Position numbers and translations under genes: made by a program. A DNA stretch of 64,000 bases from Magnetococcales bacterium (GTDB taxonomy: Bacteria; Pseudomonadota; Magnetococcia; Magnetococcales; Magnetaquicoccaceae): assembly GCA_011089965.1 (NCBI GenBank), contig JAANAU010000015.1, positions 1 to 64,000 of the forward strand, in the 5' to 3' direction. The notes under the pieces were generated by a model, which searched no databases, was not told where the DNA came from, and saw only the letters and a list, made by a program, of their open reading frames with translations. Shown here piece by piece: positions 10,701 to 18,600 of this stretch (within the stretch, counting starts at the first letter, position 1; each line of letters starts with the position of its first letter).

Positions 10701-11215
10701 GTCTGGGCATGCTCATCCACATTCAAAAGATCCAGTGTGGCACTGCCCAATGTCAAGCGGCCCGGACTGCCGTGGGAGACGATATGGACCGCTTCGATTT
10801 CGGCGTGACCGGAGAGGGCCTGACGGATTTGTGCGATCCCGTCCTGGTTTGGATTCAATACCACCACCCGGGTGCTGTCCGGAAGATCCTGCAACAAAGT
10901 CTGGTGATCGGCCACGCGGGGATCGACAAAGATGATCTCTTTCGGAGAGTTGTCAGCCTCATGGGGCATGATGGATCCAAAGGTGGAAAAATCACCATCA
11001 GGAGCCGCATCCTGGCCATCGCCGTGAGCATCGTGGTGCATGGCGGCCAGCACAGTCAGGACTCCGGCACCATCGAACATCAGGCGGCGTTCCAGGCGCA
11101 AAGCCAAACGGGAGCGATGCGGACGGTGCTGAGGCGGTTGGGAAAAAGTGGCCACCGGGGATTCCGGTTGGGAAGGGGCTGAGAAGAGATTCCGGATCCA
11201 AGGCCAGAGTTTCAT
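1..11215 (-). CDS. Giant DUF4347 / Ig-like repeat surface protein (C-terminus beyond the window)
   Basis: One minus-strand frame is open from the ATG at 11213-11215 to the window edge, about 3738 codons with no stop. The N-terminus has a basic stretch and an LERRLMFDGA motif (residues 41-50), as seen in large secreted DUF4347 proteins. DUF4347 spans about residues 92-245, with SHGSPGRL, IYGCDV and GADVAAST. Then come two Ig/cadherin-like units, four units of a second class (RGGTTAFS-type) and at least 18 copies of a 140-residue unit with INDAP, DVDD, ITGSWN, TGTLTLSGTA and YTNSNSDNP signatures. No classical signal peptide is visible, so type I-like secretion by a C-terminal signal outside the window is inferred. 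A role as adhesin or surface-layer protein is likely. An AGGGAG sequence 8 bases upstream supports the start. Confidence 0.88.
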   Translation of the reverse strand, partial: MKLWPWIRNLFSAPSQPESPVATFSQPPQHRPHRSRLALRLERRLMFDGAGVLTVLAAMHHDAHGDGQDAAPDGDFSTFGSIMPHEADNSPKEIIFVDPRVADHQTLLQDLPDSTRVVVLNPNQDGIAQIRQALSGHAEIEAVHIVSHGSPGRLTLGSATLDLLNVDEHAQTLQEWGTALSEQADILIYGCDVASGMTGSAFVQRLGELTGADVAASTDLTGSADQGGDWELEQHQGTIDTPIFPSEPARLAFHGVLPSANPIIANLNSDVLAYTEDSGALVIDQGGNVTVTDTDSPDFNGGTLTVAISANRDATEDQLAIRNQGAGAGQIGVAGANVTYQGTVIGTFTGGTGTNNLVITFNANADPVAVSALLKNITYTNTDTVNPTNTTRSITFSLTDGDGGATTSTTTATVTRVNDTPTISGGATLNYTENNTATVIDATITIGDVDSTTLSGATITISSNFQSGADLLSFTNTANITGSWNAVTGTLTLTGADTLANYQAALRTVKYQNTSDAPTTLARSVSFQVTDGTTTSTPSIATVNITGVNDAPVLTTGTQWFVPPVIRNQSDATNTGATVGSLFAASDITDGDATPLEGVAIYSRHQASVGTWQYSIDSGTSWIDVPPNVSSVNALLLRATDKLRFVPNNSDGGQPTLYFYAWDQTSGVAGTQVNAATRGGTTAFSSNAGIINGTVNAAPVLDIAPNPTLPTITEDQTTNTGQLVSTLLGTSISDIDQGASEGIAIRSVSVDNGTWQYSLDNGTTWTNFGTISSTQSLLLYPTNRVRFVPDAQNPPFDTSPGSTSFSYVAWDRTGRSSMWYAGGKVSTTSRGGATPFSVNIETASISVTDLNDAPVLTAANPVLSAIRYTETTNSGVDIASLVGTTISDVDVVTAPLEGIAIHTLNSGTGGGYWEYSIDNGTTWTQTGVVSTTSALLLRTQDRIRFQPGVLNTNDNASFGFYAWDQTQNLGQQGTKTNVTTRGGTTAFSTSSDTATIRINAAPDLDPSASPALPTITEDQTTNTGTTVSTLLGGVSDIDVGAARGMALYGLNSSNGTWQYNTGSGWTNIGTVSDTSALLLRASDQIRFIPNAIKGTTAEISFYAWDQTTGTFGTKVNVTSRGSTTAFSVNGDTASILATEVNDTPTLSVTATTLNVTEGNAPTAVYNSLTLADIDDLNLSGATVRITGNYLASEDLLALAPQANISSSWDGTTGTLTLTGTATKAEYQAALRAVSYQNTNANNPNISTRTVTFTITDANSDGTGFGALTASSARPIAITAINDAPTLTTTATSLTFTEGDAATFVDGALSLADVDDTQLTGATVQITGNFLTSEDQLSFTNQLGITGSWNAVLGKLTLSGTASKSDYETALRSVTYQNTNATTPDTSTRTVTFTITDANSASQGSGALNATATRTIAIQSVNDAPTASGSAAPLSYSEGDGLVVVDSAITLSDVDDTQITGAVVQIIGNHHADQDQLLFTDQSGITGTWDATTGTLTLAGTATKANYQAALRSITYLNSLDNPNTSTRTIQFTITDNNSGGLGSGTQSVTIQRDLAISAVNDAPLLSSTVMPLSYQEGDPATVVDAAMTLNDVDDTLMNGATIQIIGNYQASEDLLALTPQANISSSWNATTGTLTLTGIASKADYQAALRAVTYLNSNSDNPNIAIRTIHFAVTDSNSDGAGGGALTTTSGRTIIMSAVNDGPNMTTDAPLAYEEGDPATIIDPGLSLIDVDDNWVVGGMVQISGNYQAGEDLLAFVDQAGITGSWDPVTGTLVLTGAATRANYEAALRTITYQNLDNATPNQSTRSITFSVTDANSDGAGTGSITTQGSRDIVVSSVNDAPVLTGAGAVLTIPEGSAVQIIDATLSLTDIDDAFIQGATVQISHNYLASEDLLAFTNQSGIAGSWNGATGMLTLSGSASRSDYETALRSITYINSNPDHPGVAPRTITFSVTDSNANGTGTGAITTSTSRTLVMQADNDAPGVTTNAVSLSFSESDAATPVDTSLSLTDVDDAWISGATVQITGNYLSSEDQLSLTAQPNISSSWNATTGTLTLSGIASKADYQTALRAVTYLNSNNDNPATGARTITFAVTDSNSNGEGSGARTTTATRSILVHAINDAPGITMSATPLPFNEGDAATAIDPALTLTDVDDGMIHGATVQITGNHLASEDLLSLAVQPAITSSWNAATGTLTLSGTASKADYQAALRAVTYHNSNANDPSNATRTITMAVTDGNSTGQGSGAITTQATRAIQIQPLNDAPTVTGSAINLSLAEGAATTPVDATLSLNDLDDTHLTGATVQITANYQASEDALLFVNQAGITGSWDGTTGMLTLSGAATTAQYQTALRSITYQNSNTDHPIIATRIVTFTVTDNNANTLGLGALSDSHTRSIVIEAINDAPTLTTTVAPLGITEGDGAVVVDGALTLADVDDTQLTGAVVQITAHYQSGEDLLLFSDQSGITGSWDGVLGRLTLSGTASKTNYETALRAITYQNSNTANPDITPRTVTFTITDANSQGEASGSLTSSATRSINLTAINDAPTLTATVTTLNHTEGDGQVAVDSALLLADLDDGNITGATIQIVGNYHSNQDQLDFFNQSGITGSWDLLTGTLTLSGTASKADYQAALRSITYTNGSDNPTVGTRTIQFTITDDNSNGQGSGAQTVAVQRAITVTAVNDTPTLSCTTNALSFPESSAATAVDSAISLDDIDDTMISGARVQITDHYLASEDLLSMTNQAGITASWDGATGTLTLSGTASKADYQTALRSVLYDNTNDNNPSTAMRTVTFSVTDSNSNGQGSGALTISGSRRIIMTAIDDAPNMTNQSALTYTEGNAATSVDAGLSLIDVDDDSIVAGVVQITGNYLASEDRLTFNDQSGITGSWDGATGTLILSGTALKADYEAALRSITYQNLNVDNPSTLTRTISFWVTDGNSNGQGDGAVTTHGSRDIVITAINDAPGITSSASTLTYTEGNTATVVDDSITLSDVDDAIMSGASIQIAGNYLASEDILTFSDQPLITGSWDTITGTLTLSGTATKAEYQAALRSITYTNTNNDNPSTAQRTVTFAITDDNSDGQGSGAITSTATRDLQIQAVNDAPTLSGSATPLTITEGDGATPVDATLSLADVDDSFIVGASVRITGNYLASEDLLSFTDQAGITGSWNSSTGTLTLTGTASKADYESALRSITYTNSNSDRPNLTTRTLTFSVTDANSNGEGSGANTTTTTRQLLIQAINDLPGVTTTAAPLLYTESDSATPIDPALSLADVDDAFISGATVQITGNYLDSEDLLVFADQAGIAGSWNSATGMLTLSGSAAKADYETALRSITYINNNPDNPSTNARTVTFAVTDSNSHGEGTGANTTSATRTILMNAVNDAPGVTTNPAPLLYIEGASAAAVIDSAIALTDVDDPFIQGATIQITQNYHVSEDILSLLVDQPGIVSAWDPTTGILALSGTASKATYEAALRSITYTNSNLENPNLALRTITFSVTDSNSNGAGVGAITTTATRDILLQSVNDAPGVTTNAMALSYTEGDVATPVDTTLSLSDVDDTFISGARVQITGNYLTNEDVLAFTDQAGISGAWDSATGTLTLSGTASIADYQTALRSVTYINANTDHPTLAVRTITFSVTDSNSHGSGSGALTTTATRDLVIQAINDAPGVTTSAFSLTYFEDDGAVPIDSGLSLVDVDDAFIRGASVQITGNYLASEDLLAFVDQSGITGSWNSATGSLTLSGT
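7790..9550 (-). repeat. Second repeat class in the giant protein, four copies
   Basis: Four units of about 420-470 bases start near 8210, 8655, 9120 and 9550 when read toward lower coordinates. Their shared motifs are WQYSIDNGTTW, LLLRATDRIRFVP, FYAWDQT and TRGGTTAFS. They replace the DVDD/ITGSW signatures of the 140-residue class and form a separate block between the N-terminal Ig-like units and the long uniform array. Confidence 0.85.
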
Positions 11216-11499
11216 CGGGCAGGCTCCCTACTTGCAAATCTGGTAGTGATGGAGTGTATTGACATTACGAATAGCATACCTCATGTTGCCATCCATGTGA
11301 ATCAAAAAGTGCAAGGTTGAGAGCCGGAGCAAAACTCCCCTGACAGGCTGCAAGGTACCAGAGGCATCCTGTGCAAGCTTGCGAAAATATCCATTCATGG
11401 TTACCATTTCCAAAAGATCAAGAAAAGCACATGGGCACGGATCATCCAATAGCCTGGCGATGATACCGTTCCGTGATTCATTTGTTCAGGAGTTCTGTG
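11216..11499. other. Divergent intergenic region between the giant repeat protein and the radical SAM gene
   Basis: These 284 bases separate two divergent start codons. A perfect 10-base palindrome GCAAGCTTGC lies at 11373-11382. A weak plus-strand promoter candidate is TTGCGA (11379-11384), 17 bases, then TACCAT (11402-11407). I see no convincing minus-strand promoter for the giant gene. The short reading frames here look like chance. Confidence 0.3.
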
Positions 11500-13188
11500 A
11501 TGGGTATGACACTTCACCATGAACCGGTCATGCAGGATCTTTTGTATTCTCAACCCAATGGGCAACCATTGTTGAAGATCGGTGCGCTCAGTCGGGCGGA
11601 ACGCCTTGTGTTTGAGGATTATCCTCCGTTCATGGCCATGCAAGGACAGGGCACGGCCATGGTGGAGATTGGTCGTGGGTGCCATTTGGCCGATCCCGTG
11701 CATGTGCGCCTGTATGAGGATTCTGCGTACCGGCGTATTGCCATCAGTCCGTTGGCTCCGTTGAACACGACGGGGGATCCCGCCCAGGCAGCACCGACCA
11801 GATCCATTCGGATTGGTCATGATGTCTGGATCGGTTCCGGGGTGCAGATTCTCAATCCGGTCATGATCGGTCACGGAGCGATCATTGAGGCCATGTCGGT
11901 CATTATGCAGGATGTACCTCCCTATGCCATTGTCTCAGGCAATCCGGCTTCGATTCGCGGTTATCGATTCTCCTCCGAACAGATCTCAGCCTTGTTGGGG
12001 ATTGCCTGGTGGGAGTGGTCAGGAGATCGGATTCTGGCCTGCAAAGAGCTTTTGTTTTCGGACGATATTGACACATTCATCCAGACAATGCGGGGGGCAA
12101 CCCCCCAGCCGTCGATTCCCGGTCCGGGAACCGATCTGGTCGCACAGATGGAGTCGGTTGATTATTGTGTTGATTTTTCTGCGCTTACCACCATTCAGGT
12201 CGAGATCTCCAGTGCCTGCAATTTGCAATGTCCACAATGCTTCAACAGAATGGCGAATCATGTAACAAAAGTAATGACGCTTGATATATGGAATCAGCGT
12301 ATCAAACCGCATCTGGCGCAATTCAAATCGGTTCATCTGGTTGGGATTGGTGAACCTCTTATGAATAAACATTTTTTTACGTTTGTGGAGGATGTTTGCC
12401 ATGCTGGCGGTTGCGTTCATACCACTTCCAATTTGCAGTTGGTAACGGAAGAGATTGCAGCGCGGATGGTGAATAAAGTGGCGGAACTCAGCTTCTCCTG
12501 TGACGGTGCCAGCAAGGAGAGCTATGAAGCGATTCGGCGCAACGGAACCTTTGAGAAGCTGCATGCTGCGCTTGGTCATATCGTTGCAGCCAAGGCCCGT
12601 GTCGGGGCAACCTGGCCGGTATTGACCTTGAATTTCGGGGCCACGCGCCACAATATCCGGGAGTTGCCGGATGTCATACGTTTGGCCAGACAGTATGGCG
12701 TGGCCAGAGTGATTGCCTATCATAATATTGTTTATGAAGAGGCGCTCAAAGAAGAGAGTCTGTATCATGACCAGGCGCTTTCGGATGCATGTTTCACGGA
12801 AGCAGCAGCGTTGTGCCAACAGTTTGGTATTCAGCTACTGAGTCCAGGTCTGTTCCGGAGTCCGAATCACTACACGCCAGGCCGGATCTATTGCAGTTAT
12901 CCCTTTGAGCATGTTTATGTATACAGTGATGGTCGGGTCGGTCCGTGCTGTATGGACTTTCCAGACCGGTTGAATCTGGGCAACCTGATGCAGGCCGAGT
13001 TGCCGGAAATCTGGAATGATCGTCCTTTGCGCGATTTGCGACGGGAAATGTGTACCGAACCCTCTTACAACTGCCGTTACTGTTCCAGCCATCTGCGCAT
13101 GGATATCACCGATCCGCGCTACTTTTTCCGTTATCCAGGTGCCGACTCGTATCTGGCCCGATTGTTGTCTGAACGATCCGGGGGATGA
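11500..13188 (+). CDS. Fusion of hexapeptide acyltransferase and radical SAM/SPASM enzyme
   Basis: A 562-residue protein. Residues about 40-165 form a left-handed beta-helix acyltransferase of the CatB/xenobiotic type, ending in IGHDVWIGSGVQI and DVPPYAIVSGNPA. From about residue 225 a radical SAM domain starts, with Cys240, Cys244 and Cys247 in the CX3CX2C order (ACNLQCPQC) that binds the 4Fe-4S cluster. A SPASM-like Cys-rich tail follows (RIYCSYPF, GPCCMDF, NCRYCSS). I chose the ATG at 11500 because CAGGAG lies 7 bases upstream; an in-frame GTG at 11473 lacks this. The stop overlaps the next gene by four bases (ATGA). The substrate is unknown; a sugar, lipid or peptide of the cell surface is inferred from the neighbours. 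Confidence 0.88.
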   Translation: MGMTLHHEPVMQDLLYSQPNGQPLLKIGALSRAERLVFEDYPPFMAMQGQGTAMVEIGRGCHLADPVHVRLYEDSAYRRIAISPLAPLNTTGDPAQAAPTRSIRIGHDVWIGSGVQILNPVMIGHGAIIEAMSVIMQDVPPYAIVSGNPASIRGYRFSSEQISALLGIAWWEWSGDRILACKELLFSDDIDTFIQTMRGATPQPSIPGPGTDLVAQMESVDYCVDFSALTTIQVEISSACNLQCPQCFNRMANHVTKVMTLDIWNQRIKPHLAQFKSVHLVGIGEPLMNKHFFTFVEDVCHAGGCVHTTSNLQLVTEEIAARMVNKVAELSFSCDGASKESYEAIRRNGTFEKLHAALGHIVAAKARVGATWPVLTLNFGATRHNIRELPDVIRLARQYGVARVIAYHNIVYEEALKEESLYHDQALSDACFTEAAALCQQFGIQLLSPGLFRSPNHYTPGRIYCSYPFEHVYVYSDGRVGPCCMDFPDRLNLGNLMQAELPEIWNDRPLRDLRREMCTEPSYNCRYCSSHLRMDITDPRYFFRYPGADSYLARLLSERSGG

Positions 13189-14624
13189 TCGATATGGCCA
13201 TGCCACAGGATGAGGTGATTCAGTTCATCAGAAACGTTCTTGATGCTGCCAGAGAACGTACTCTGGCACGGGAAATCTACGAGCATGTTTTGGAACTGTT
13301 GATTTCAATAGAAAATTATGGCGTTGCGGAACTGTTGATCACGGCCTGGGAGGAGGGGCGGCAGCAACGAACAGCCCAAGAGATGTTGCAAGAGATCGTG
13401 TCTGCGATTCAGAACAGATCTCTGCCGGAGCGCGAGTTCTATCGCAACATGAACACGGTGACAGATGCAGGACAGGTGGAGGTTGCCGCCATGCTGTTGG
13501 AGACATGGCGGAACCATTGTGAAACCGTACCCATGCCGGAAGGGTTGCAACCTTTGACGTACGACTCTCCCTGGCCTGCCCCCTGGCTGACGGATCTGCC
13601 AACCATTTTGACCTGGCATCGCTCCGGACCACCCATGCACACGGGAAGCAAGCGCCCCTTCAAGCCATCCACCAATTTGGGATGGCGCGTTCACGAAGAT
13701 TTTATACAGGATCGGTTTGCTCAGACCCCTCATCCGGCGTTTGTGCTGGAGTGTCCGGAGGCGTTGGTCTATAAGGGACCGGATTATGTGTTGAACAAAA
13801 GCGGTTCCGAGTATGCGTTGTTGAATCATGCGATGGTAGACTCGATTGCGGCTTTTTGTGGATATTGGGGTATCACGCACGACAGATCACCTCCCGATTC
13901 GTTCTTGGCATTGCGCGGATCGACTTTGATTCTAGACAGCACCTGGTCAGAAAATTATTTTCATTTCGTTTCCGATACGGTGAGTCGTCTGCATCATTTT
14001 TACCATTATGGTTATACGTTGCATGATGTTGACCGCATTCTGGTTGCTTCCCAACCTTCAGCGGTCAAATGGCAATGGTTCAACCATTTGGGCATTGCGG
14101 ACAAGATCATGGTGGCACCGCCTTGTTTCTTGCAATGCGAACGGTTATTGATCCCTTCATTGCCTGAAGGTGGTCTCACCGTGGAAATCATGGAATTCCT
14201 GCGTAAGGGTTTTCAATTGAGTCCACAAACCGGAAAACGGATTTTTGTGGCACGCGGTCAGGCCCGCAATGGCCGAAGAATGATCAATGAAAAACTCTTT
14301 TTTGAGCGATTCCTGCAACCACACGGCTTCATGTGGATTGTTGCGGACACCTTGGACATGTATGAACAGGCAGAGATCTTCTCCTCAGCCAGCACGATTG
14401 TCGCCCCGCATGGAGGGGCATTAATGAATTTGGCTTTTGCAACTCCTGGATCAAAAATTTTGGAATTGTTTGGCAGTGGATATATCAATTCATGCATGTT
14501 GCATATTGGCAATCAGATTGGTCTGGATCACTACCACCTGATCGGCAGAGATGTTTCGCAGCAGGGAGATCTGTCGGATTATCTGCTGGATCTGGATGCA
14601 TGGGATGTGCAGAAAATTTTATGA
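13185..14624 (+). CDS. Glycosyltransferase family 61 protein
   Basis: A 479-residue protein. The C-terminal half has the family 61 (DUF563) signatures: STWSENYFHFVSDTVSRL (about 245-262), KRIFVARGQARNGRRMIN (about 350-367) and the hallmark IVAPHGGALMNLAFATPG. The first 130 residues are helical and unrelated to the catalytic part. The start codon overlaps the stop of the radical SAM gene (ATGA), so the two are probably made together and act on one product. The family transfers sugars to glycans or proteins; donor and acceptor cannot be read here. An alternative start at 13194 is possible. Confidence 0.88.
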   Translation: MIDMAMPQDEVIQFIRNVLDAARERTLAREIYEHVLELLISIENYGVAELLITAWEEGRQQRTAQEMLQEIVSAIQNRSLPEREFYRNMNTVTDAGQVEVAAMLLETWRNHCETVPMPEGLQPLTYDSPWPAPWLTDLPTILTWHRSGPPMHTGSKRPFKPSTNLGWRVHEDFIQDRFAQTPHPAFVLECPEALVYKGPDYVLNKSGSEYALLNHAMVDSIAAFCGYWGITHDRSPPDSFLALRGSTLILDSTWSENYFHFVSDTVSRLHHFYHYGYTLHDVDRILVASQPSAVKWQWFNHLGIADKIMVAPPCFLQCERLLIPSLPEGGLTVEIMEFLRKGFQLSPQTGKRIFVARGQARNGRRMINEKLFFERFLQPHGFMWIVADTLDMYEQAEIFSSASTIVAPHGGALMNLAFATPGSKILELFGSGYINSCMLHIGNQIGLDHYHLIGRDVSQQGDLSDYLLDLDAWDVQKIL

Positions 14625-14660
14625 TGGATCATTATTGCTGAATGGACCTGTCCGTGATGC

Positions 14661-15578
14661 TCAGGAAACAGTCAGGAGAAACGGAGTTGGTTGGTTCTTG
14701 TGTTTAGTCAAGGTGGCAACCAGGCAGGCATGCCAAATTTCACGCAGCAGTTCATGATAATCGGTGCGATGACGCCAAGTGTTGGTGTCCATGCCGTATT
14801 CTGCAAAATGGGAATACCCTGGAGGATGGGCCAGATACATTTCTCGTAAAGAATCGAGGTGGTGCGTATTCTGGAGCAAAGGCAGTACAGCAGAAAGACA
14901 GGAGTGATGCACCAGGGTGACATCATGGGTCCAAGGGCTGATGAAGTCGATTTGGATCGGATGATATCCAAAACGGCGTGTCATATTGCAAATGTAGGCC
15001 AGGGAGGCACCATAAAACCCACCCTGAAATCCATTATCATCCAATGGACGATAGTTGGGGTCGTACAACACGGCAAATTCGATGGGGGGTGGAATTTCTG
15101 GATTGACTTCGACTTGCAGCAGTTTGGGTTGATAGCCGGCTTTGAGGATTTCCAGCAAAATTGGACCATCATAGCCATCGACATCGAGTTTGAGCATGTC
15201 TGGAGATTGTGGACACTTGTTGGAAATTAACAAATCAGTTATGTTGATTGGTGTAATGAATTGTCCCAAGATTTTTTTTATTTTCGGGTTTGGAAGATTG
15301 TTGAAAAGTGCATCAGATTCGGTAGCATCCACGGCCAATCCAGAGTAGCCCATTTCGTAGAGCGGATAGACTGGATCCTGGCAACTTTTGCCGTCTCCTG
15401 CGCCAAGGTTGACGGCATAGTGGTTGGAAAAATGAGGGTATTGTTGATTGATTGCCAGTGTAAAAACGTGTGGATGATAGAGGTGAATCGGATATTCACG
15501 TCCATCTTTGGATTGATGTGCTGCAAAAACCCCGGAAAGCGCAGGAACAAAGGGCGGAATGGTCATGGCTTGGGACAT
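14661..15578 (-). CDS. FkbM-like SAM-dependent methyltransferase
   Basis: A 305-residue protein with a Rossmann-type SAM site: YAVNLGAGDGKS (about 54-65), then GLAVDATES, and LKLDVDGYDGPIL, typical of FkbM-type methyltransferases. The start has AGGAGA 7 bases upstream. It converges on the GT61 gene with 36 bases between stops. Its place next to a glycosyltransferase and an acyltransferase fusion suggests methylation of a sugar or related surface product; this is inference. Confidence 0.75.
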   Translation of the reverse strand: MSQAMTIPPFVPALSGVFAAHQSKDGREYPIHLYHPHVFTLAINQQYPHFSNHYAVNLGAGDGKSCQDPVYPLYEMGYSGLAVDATESDALFNNLPNPKIKKILGQFITPINITDLLISNKCPQSPDMLKLDVDGYDGPILLEILKAGYQPKLLQVEVNPEIPPPIEFAVLYDPNYRPLDDNGFQGGFYGASLAYICNMTRRFGYHPIQIDFISPWTHDVTLVHHSCLSAVLPLLQNTHHLDSLREMYLAHPPGYSHFAEYGMDTNTWRHRTDYHELLREIWHACLVATLTKHKNQPTPFLLTVS

Positions 15579-15619
15579 GACAATGTCTCCTGATGCTGAA
15601 CATGAAAAACACCGTTTGA

Positions 15620-15648
15620 TTTATATACCACACCTGTTTAAACCGCAA
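15620..15648 (-). promoter_or_regulatory. Candidate sigma-70 promoter for the FkbM-like gene
   Basis: On the minus strand a -35 TTGCGG (15643-15648) and a -10 TATAAA (15620-15625) are separated by 17 bases. It lies 41 bases upstream of the start at 15578, in the gap behind hrpA. It would allow expression independent of hrpA. Confidence 0.45.
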
Positions 15649-15676
15649 CTCAATTGTTGAATCTACCTGGTGAATT

Positions 15677-18600
15677 TTAAGGAATGGTTTTGTGCAACTG
15701 TGCCGTCAACCGTTTGGGCGAGATCGGCAACAAGGTCTTCAGTTCCTGTGCAAACAAGGAGATGCGCAACTCCTCGATCATCCAGCGCAGGGTGGTGAGT
15801 TCCGGGTCATGCACCTTTTCTTGGGCGTGACGAGCAGCCCTTTTGCGGAATTCACTCCAGAAGGGGACGGTCTCCAGGGCGTTGCGGCCATCCCGGTGGG
15901 GATCACGAGCGCACCGTTCCAGACGGATCGTGATGGCCTGAAGATAGACCGGCAACCGTTCCAACCAGGGGGCGGGCGTGGTGAGATAAAAGTCGGTGGG
16001 TAACAGATGGAGCAGCTGTTCCTGAATGTCGGGCACGGCAGCTTTCAATACCTGGGGTGGAGCCTGGTTCAACCTGCTCCGGACTTCGGCATAACCGGTC
16101 AATATTTTCTGGGCGAGAGCCATGCCCGTGGTGACAGCGGGCAACAGGCGTTGGCGTCCGGCCTGGAGGCGGTTATGAAACTCGTCCGGATCCCGGATGA
16201 TCGCACCTTCCGGGGGCAGGAACAGTTCGATGATGGCGCGGGTGATCACCTGATCGATCACGGTCAGATGCGGGCCAGGTTTACCCATGGTCAGGGTCAG
16301 AAAGGCCATCGATGCCTCCTTCGACAGGGGGTGATGGCGGCGGACCCCTTGCAGTACCGAAGCCAGATGCAACAGAAAAAGACGAATCAATCCTTTGCGG
16401 GTGGTGTGGATCGCCTCCTGGGGATCGCTCATCAAACGCAATGAGACCGATTCCCCATCATCCTGCAACACCGGGGTACCATGGATGCGAATGCCTCCGG
16501 CATCCAGGATCACCTGTTCCGGGATCGGGCCAAACTCCCAGCGGGTCAGACCGCTGCGTTCCCATGCGGTTTTGGGGAGCCGTAACAAGCGATTGCTGGC
16601 ATCCGGGCAAAGTTCGCTTTTGAGGATTTCCAGGTCACGCCCCCGGCCCAATACCCTGGTGCCGGATTCATCGACGATCAAAAAGTTCATGCGCAGATGG
16701 TCAGGGAGATTGGTCTCATCCAGGGCTTCCAGAGGGACATCGCACCCAGTTCTGACTTTCAATAATTTAATTAACGTAATCTTAAATGGCCCTTTGGCCG
16801 CAACAAGCTGCCCAAAACACCACTCTGCCGTCTGCGGCAGTGGCACCAAAGGCCGACGCAGAGACTTGGGCAGGGATTTCAACAAAGCCAGAATTTTATC
16901 CTGCAACAGGCCGGGCACCAGCCACTCAAACGGCAACGGGGAGAGTGCATTCAACAGCGCCAGGGGGATGCGGGCATTGACCCCATCGTTATGGCCACCC
17001 GGATCAAACGTGTACTCCAGGGGAAATTCCCGTCCATCGATAATCAAATGACCAGGAAACCGCTCACCGCTGATGGAGCCATCATCGCGCCGCAACACAT
17101 CCTCACGTTGGAAATACAGAAGTCGCGAATCTTTCTTGCGGGCTTCGGCATACCATTCGTGAAAACGCCGCGACGTGAAGATCGCAGCCGGTATCACGGC
17201 ATCATAAAACGCATAACGGTCCGGATCCGGGGTCAGAAGATCACGACGTCGCGATTTGTGTTCCAATTCGCGAATTTCGGTGATCAAAGCCTGATTGTGT
17301 ACAAAAAACGGGGCACTGGAGTTGAACTCTCCCTCGACCAGAGCAGATTGAATGAAGATCTGACGCGCTTCGACCGGATTGATCGGTCCGAAATGGACCT
17401 TTCGATTGGCGATCAGCACCAGACCAAAAAGGGTCACCCGCTCCATGGCCACCACCTGCCCGGCCTGTTTCTCCCAATGGGCATTGGCATAGGCCCGACG
17501 GCACAACGAACCGGCAGCCGTTTCCAACCACTCCGGTTGAATGTGGGCGCAGATCCGGCCATACAGCCGGGTGGTCTCGACCAACTCCCCAACCACCACC
17601 CACTCCGGAGGCTTGCGATGCAAAGCCGAACCGGGATGGATCCAGAAGCGGCTGTCGCGTGCCCCCTGGTACTCCTTGCGGTCGATGCGCCATCCGGCAT
17701 GGGCCAAAAGACCTGGCAACAGAGCCTGATGGATCTCGGCATATGTGCTGGGGGTTTCGTTGAGCCGCATCCCCATCTCCAGACACATCTCCTCCAGTTG
17801 AGCATGGATCTCCAGCCATTCGCGCACCCGGACACGGGAGAGATGATTCTCTTTCAAAAAACGACGAAAACCATTGTTGCTCGGATGGTCGCTCCGTCCC
17901 TGGTGGATGAAATTCCATAAGTTAATAAAACCGATAAAATCGGATTGGGGATCCTTGAAGCGGGCATGGGCCTGACGGGCTGCGTCGCGCCGTTCCAGGG
18001 GTTCTTCGCGGGGATCCGGAACGCAGAGAGCTGCCACCAGGATCAAAATTTCCCGCAGGCGTCCGCGCTCTCCCCCTTCCAACACGATGCGACCCAATCC
18101 CGGGGGCAGCGGCAGTTTGGCCACCTGCCTGCCAATACGGGTGATATGACCATGATCATCGACGGCACCCAATTCTTCCAAAAAACGCATACCTGTGCTG
18201 ATGGCGCGACTGTTCGGAGGTGTGACAAAAGGAAACGTGTCGATCTCACCGATACGCATGGCCTTCATTTGCAAGATCACGGCATCGAGAGAGGTGCGCA
18301 GGATCTCCGGATCCGTGAATTGTGGACGGGCCAGATAATCCTCTTCTGAATACAGACGAATGCAAATCCCCTCTGCCAGACGACCACAACGCCCCTGGCG
18401 TTGATCTGCCGAGGAACGGGAGATCTTTTCAATGGGCAAACGCTGAATGCGTGAACGTTCACCGATTCGACTGATGCGCACCAGACCCGAGTCGATCACA
18501 TAACGCACCCCGGGCACAGTGATCGAGGTCTCGGCCACGTTGGTGGCCAGAATGATGCGACGACGCGCCGTTGACTGGAAGATCCGCTGCTGATCCGCAG

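Noticed and set aside
1-11215. CRISPR array or mobile-element repeats
   Set aside because: The period is 420 bases, copies are diverged and all are coding in one frame; there are no short identical repeats or spacers.
11401-11874. 157-codon minus-strand frame overlapping the acyltransferase part
   Set aside because: No domain, no ribosome-binding site, and it is antisense to well-supported acyltransferase motifs.
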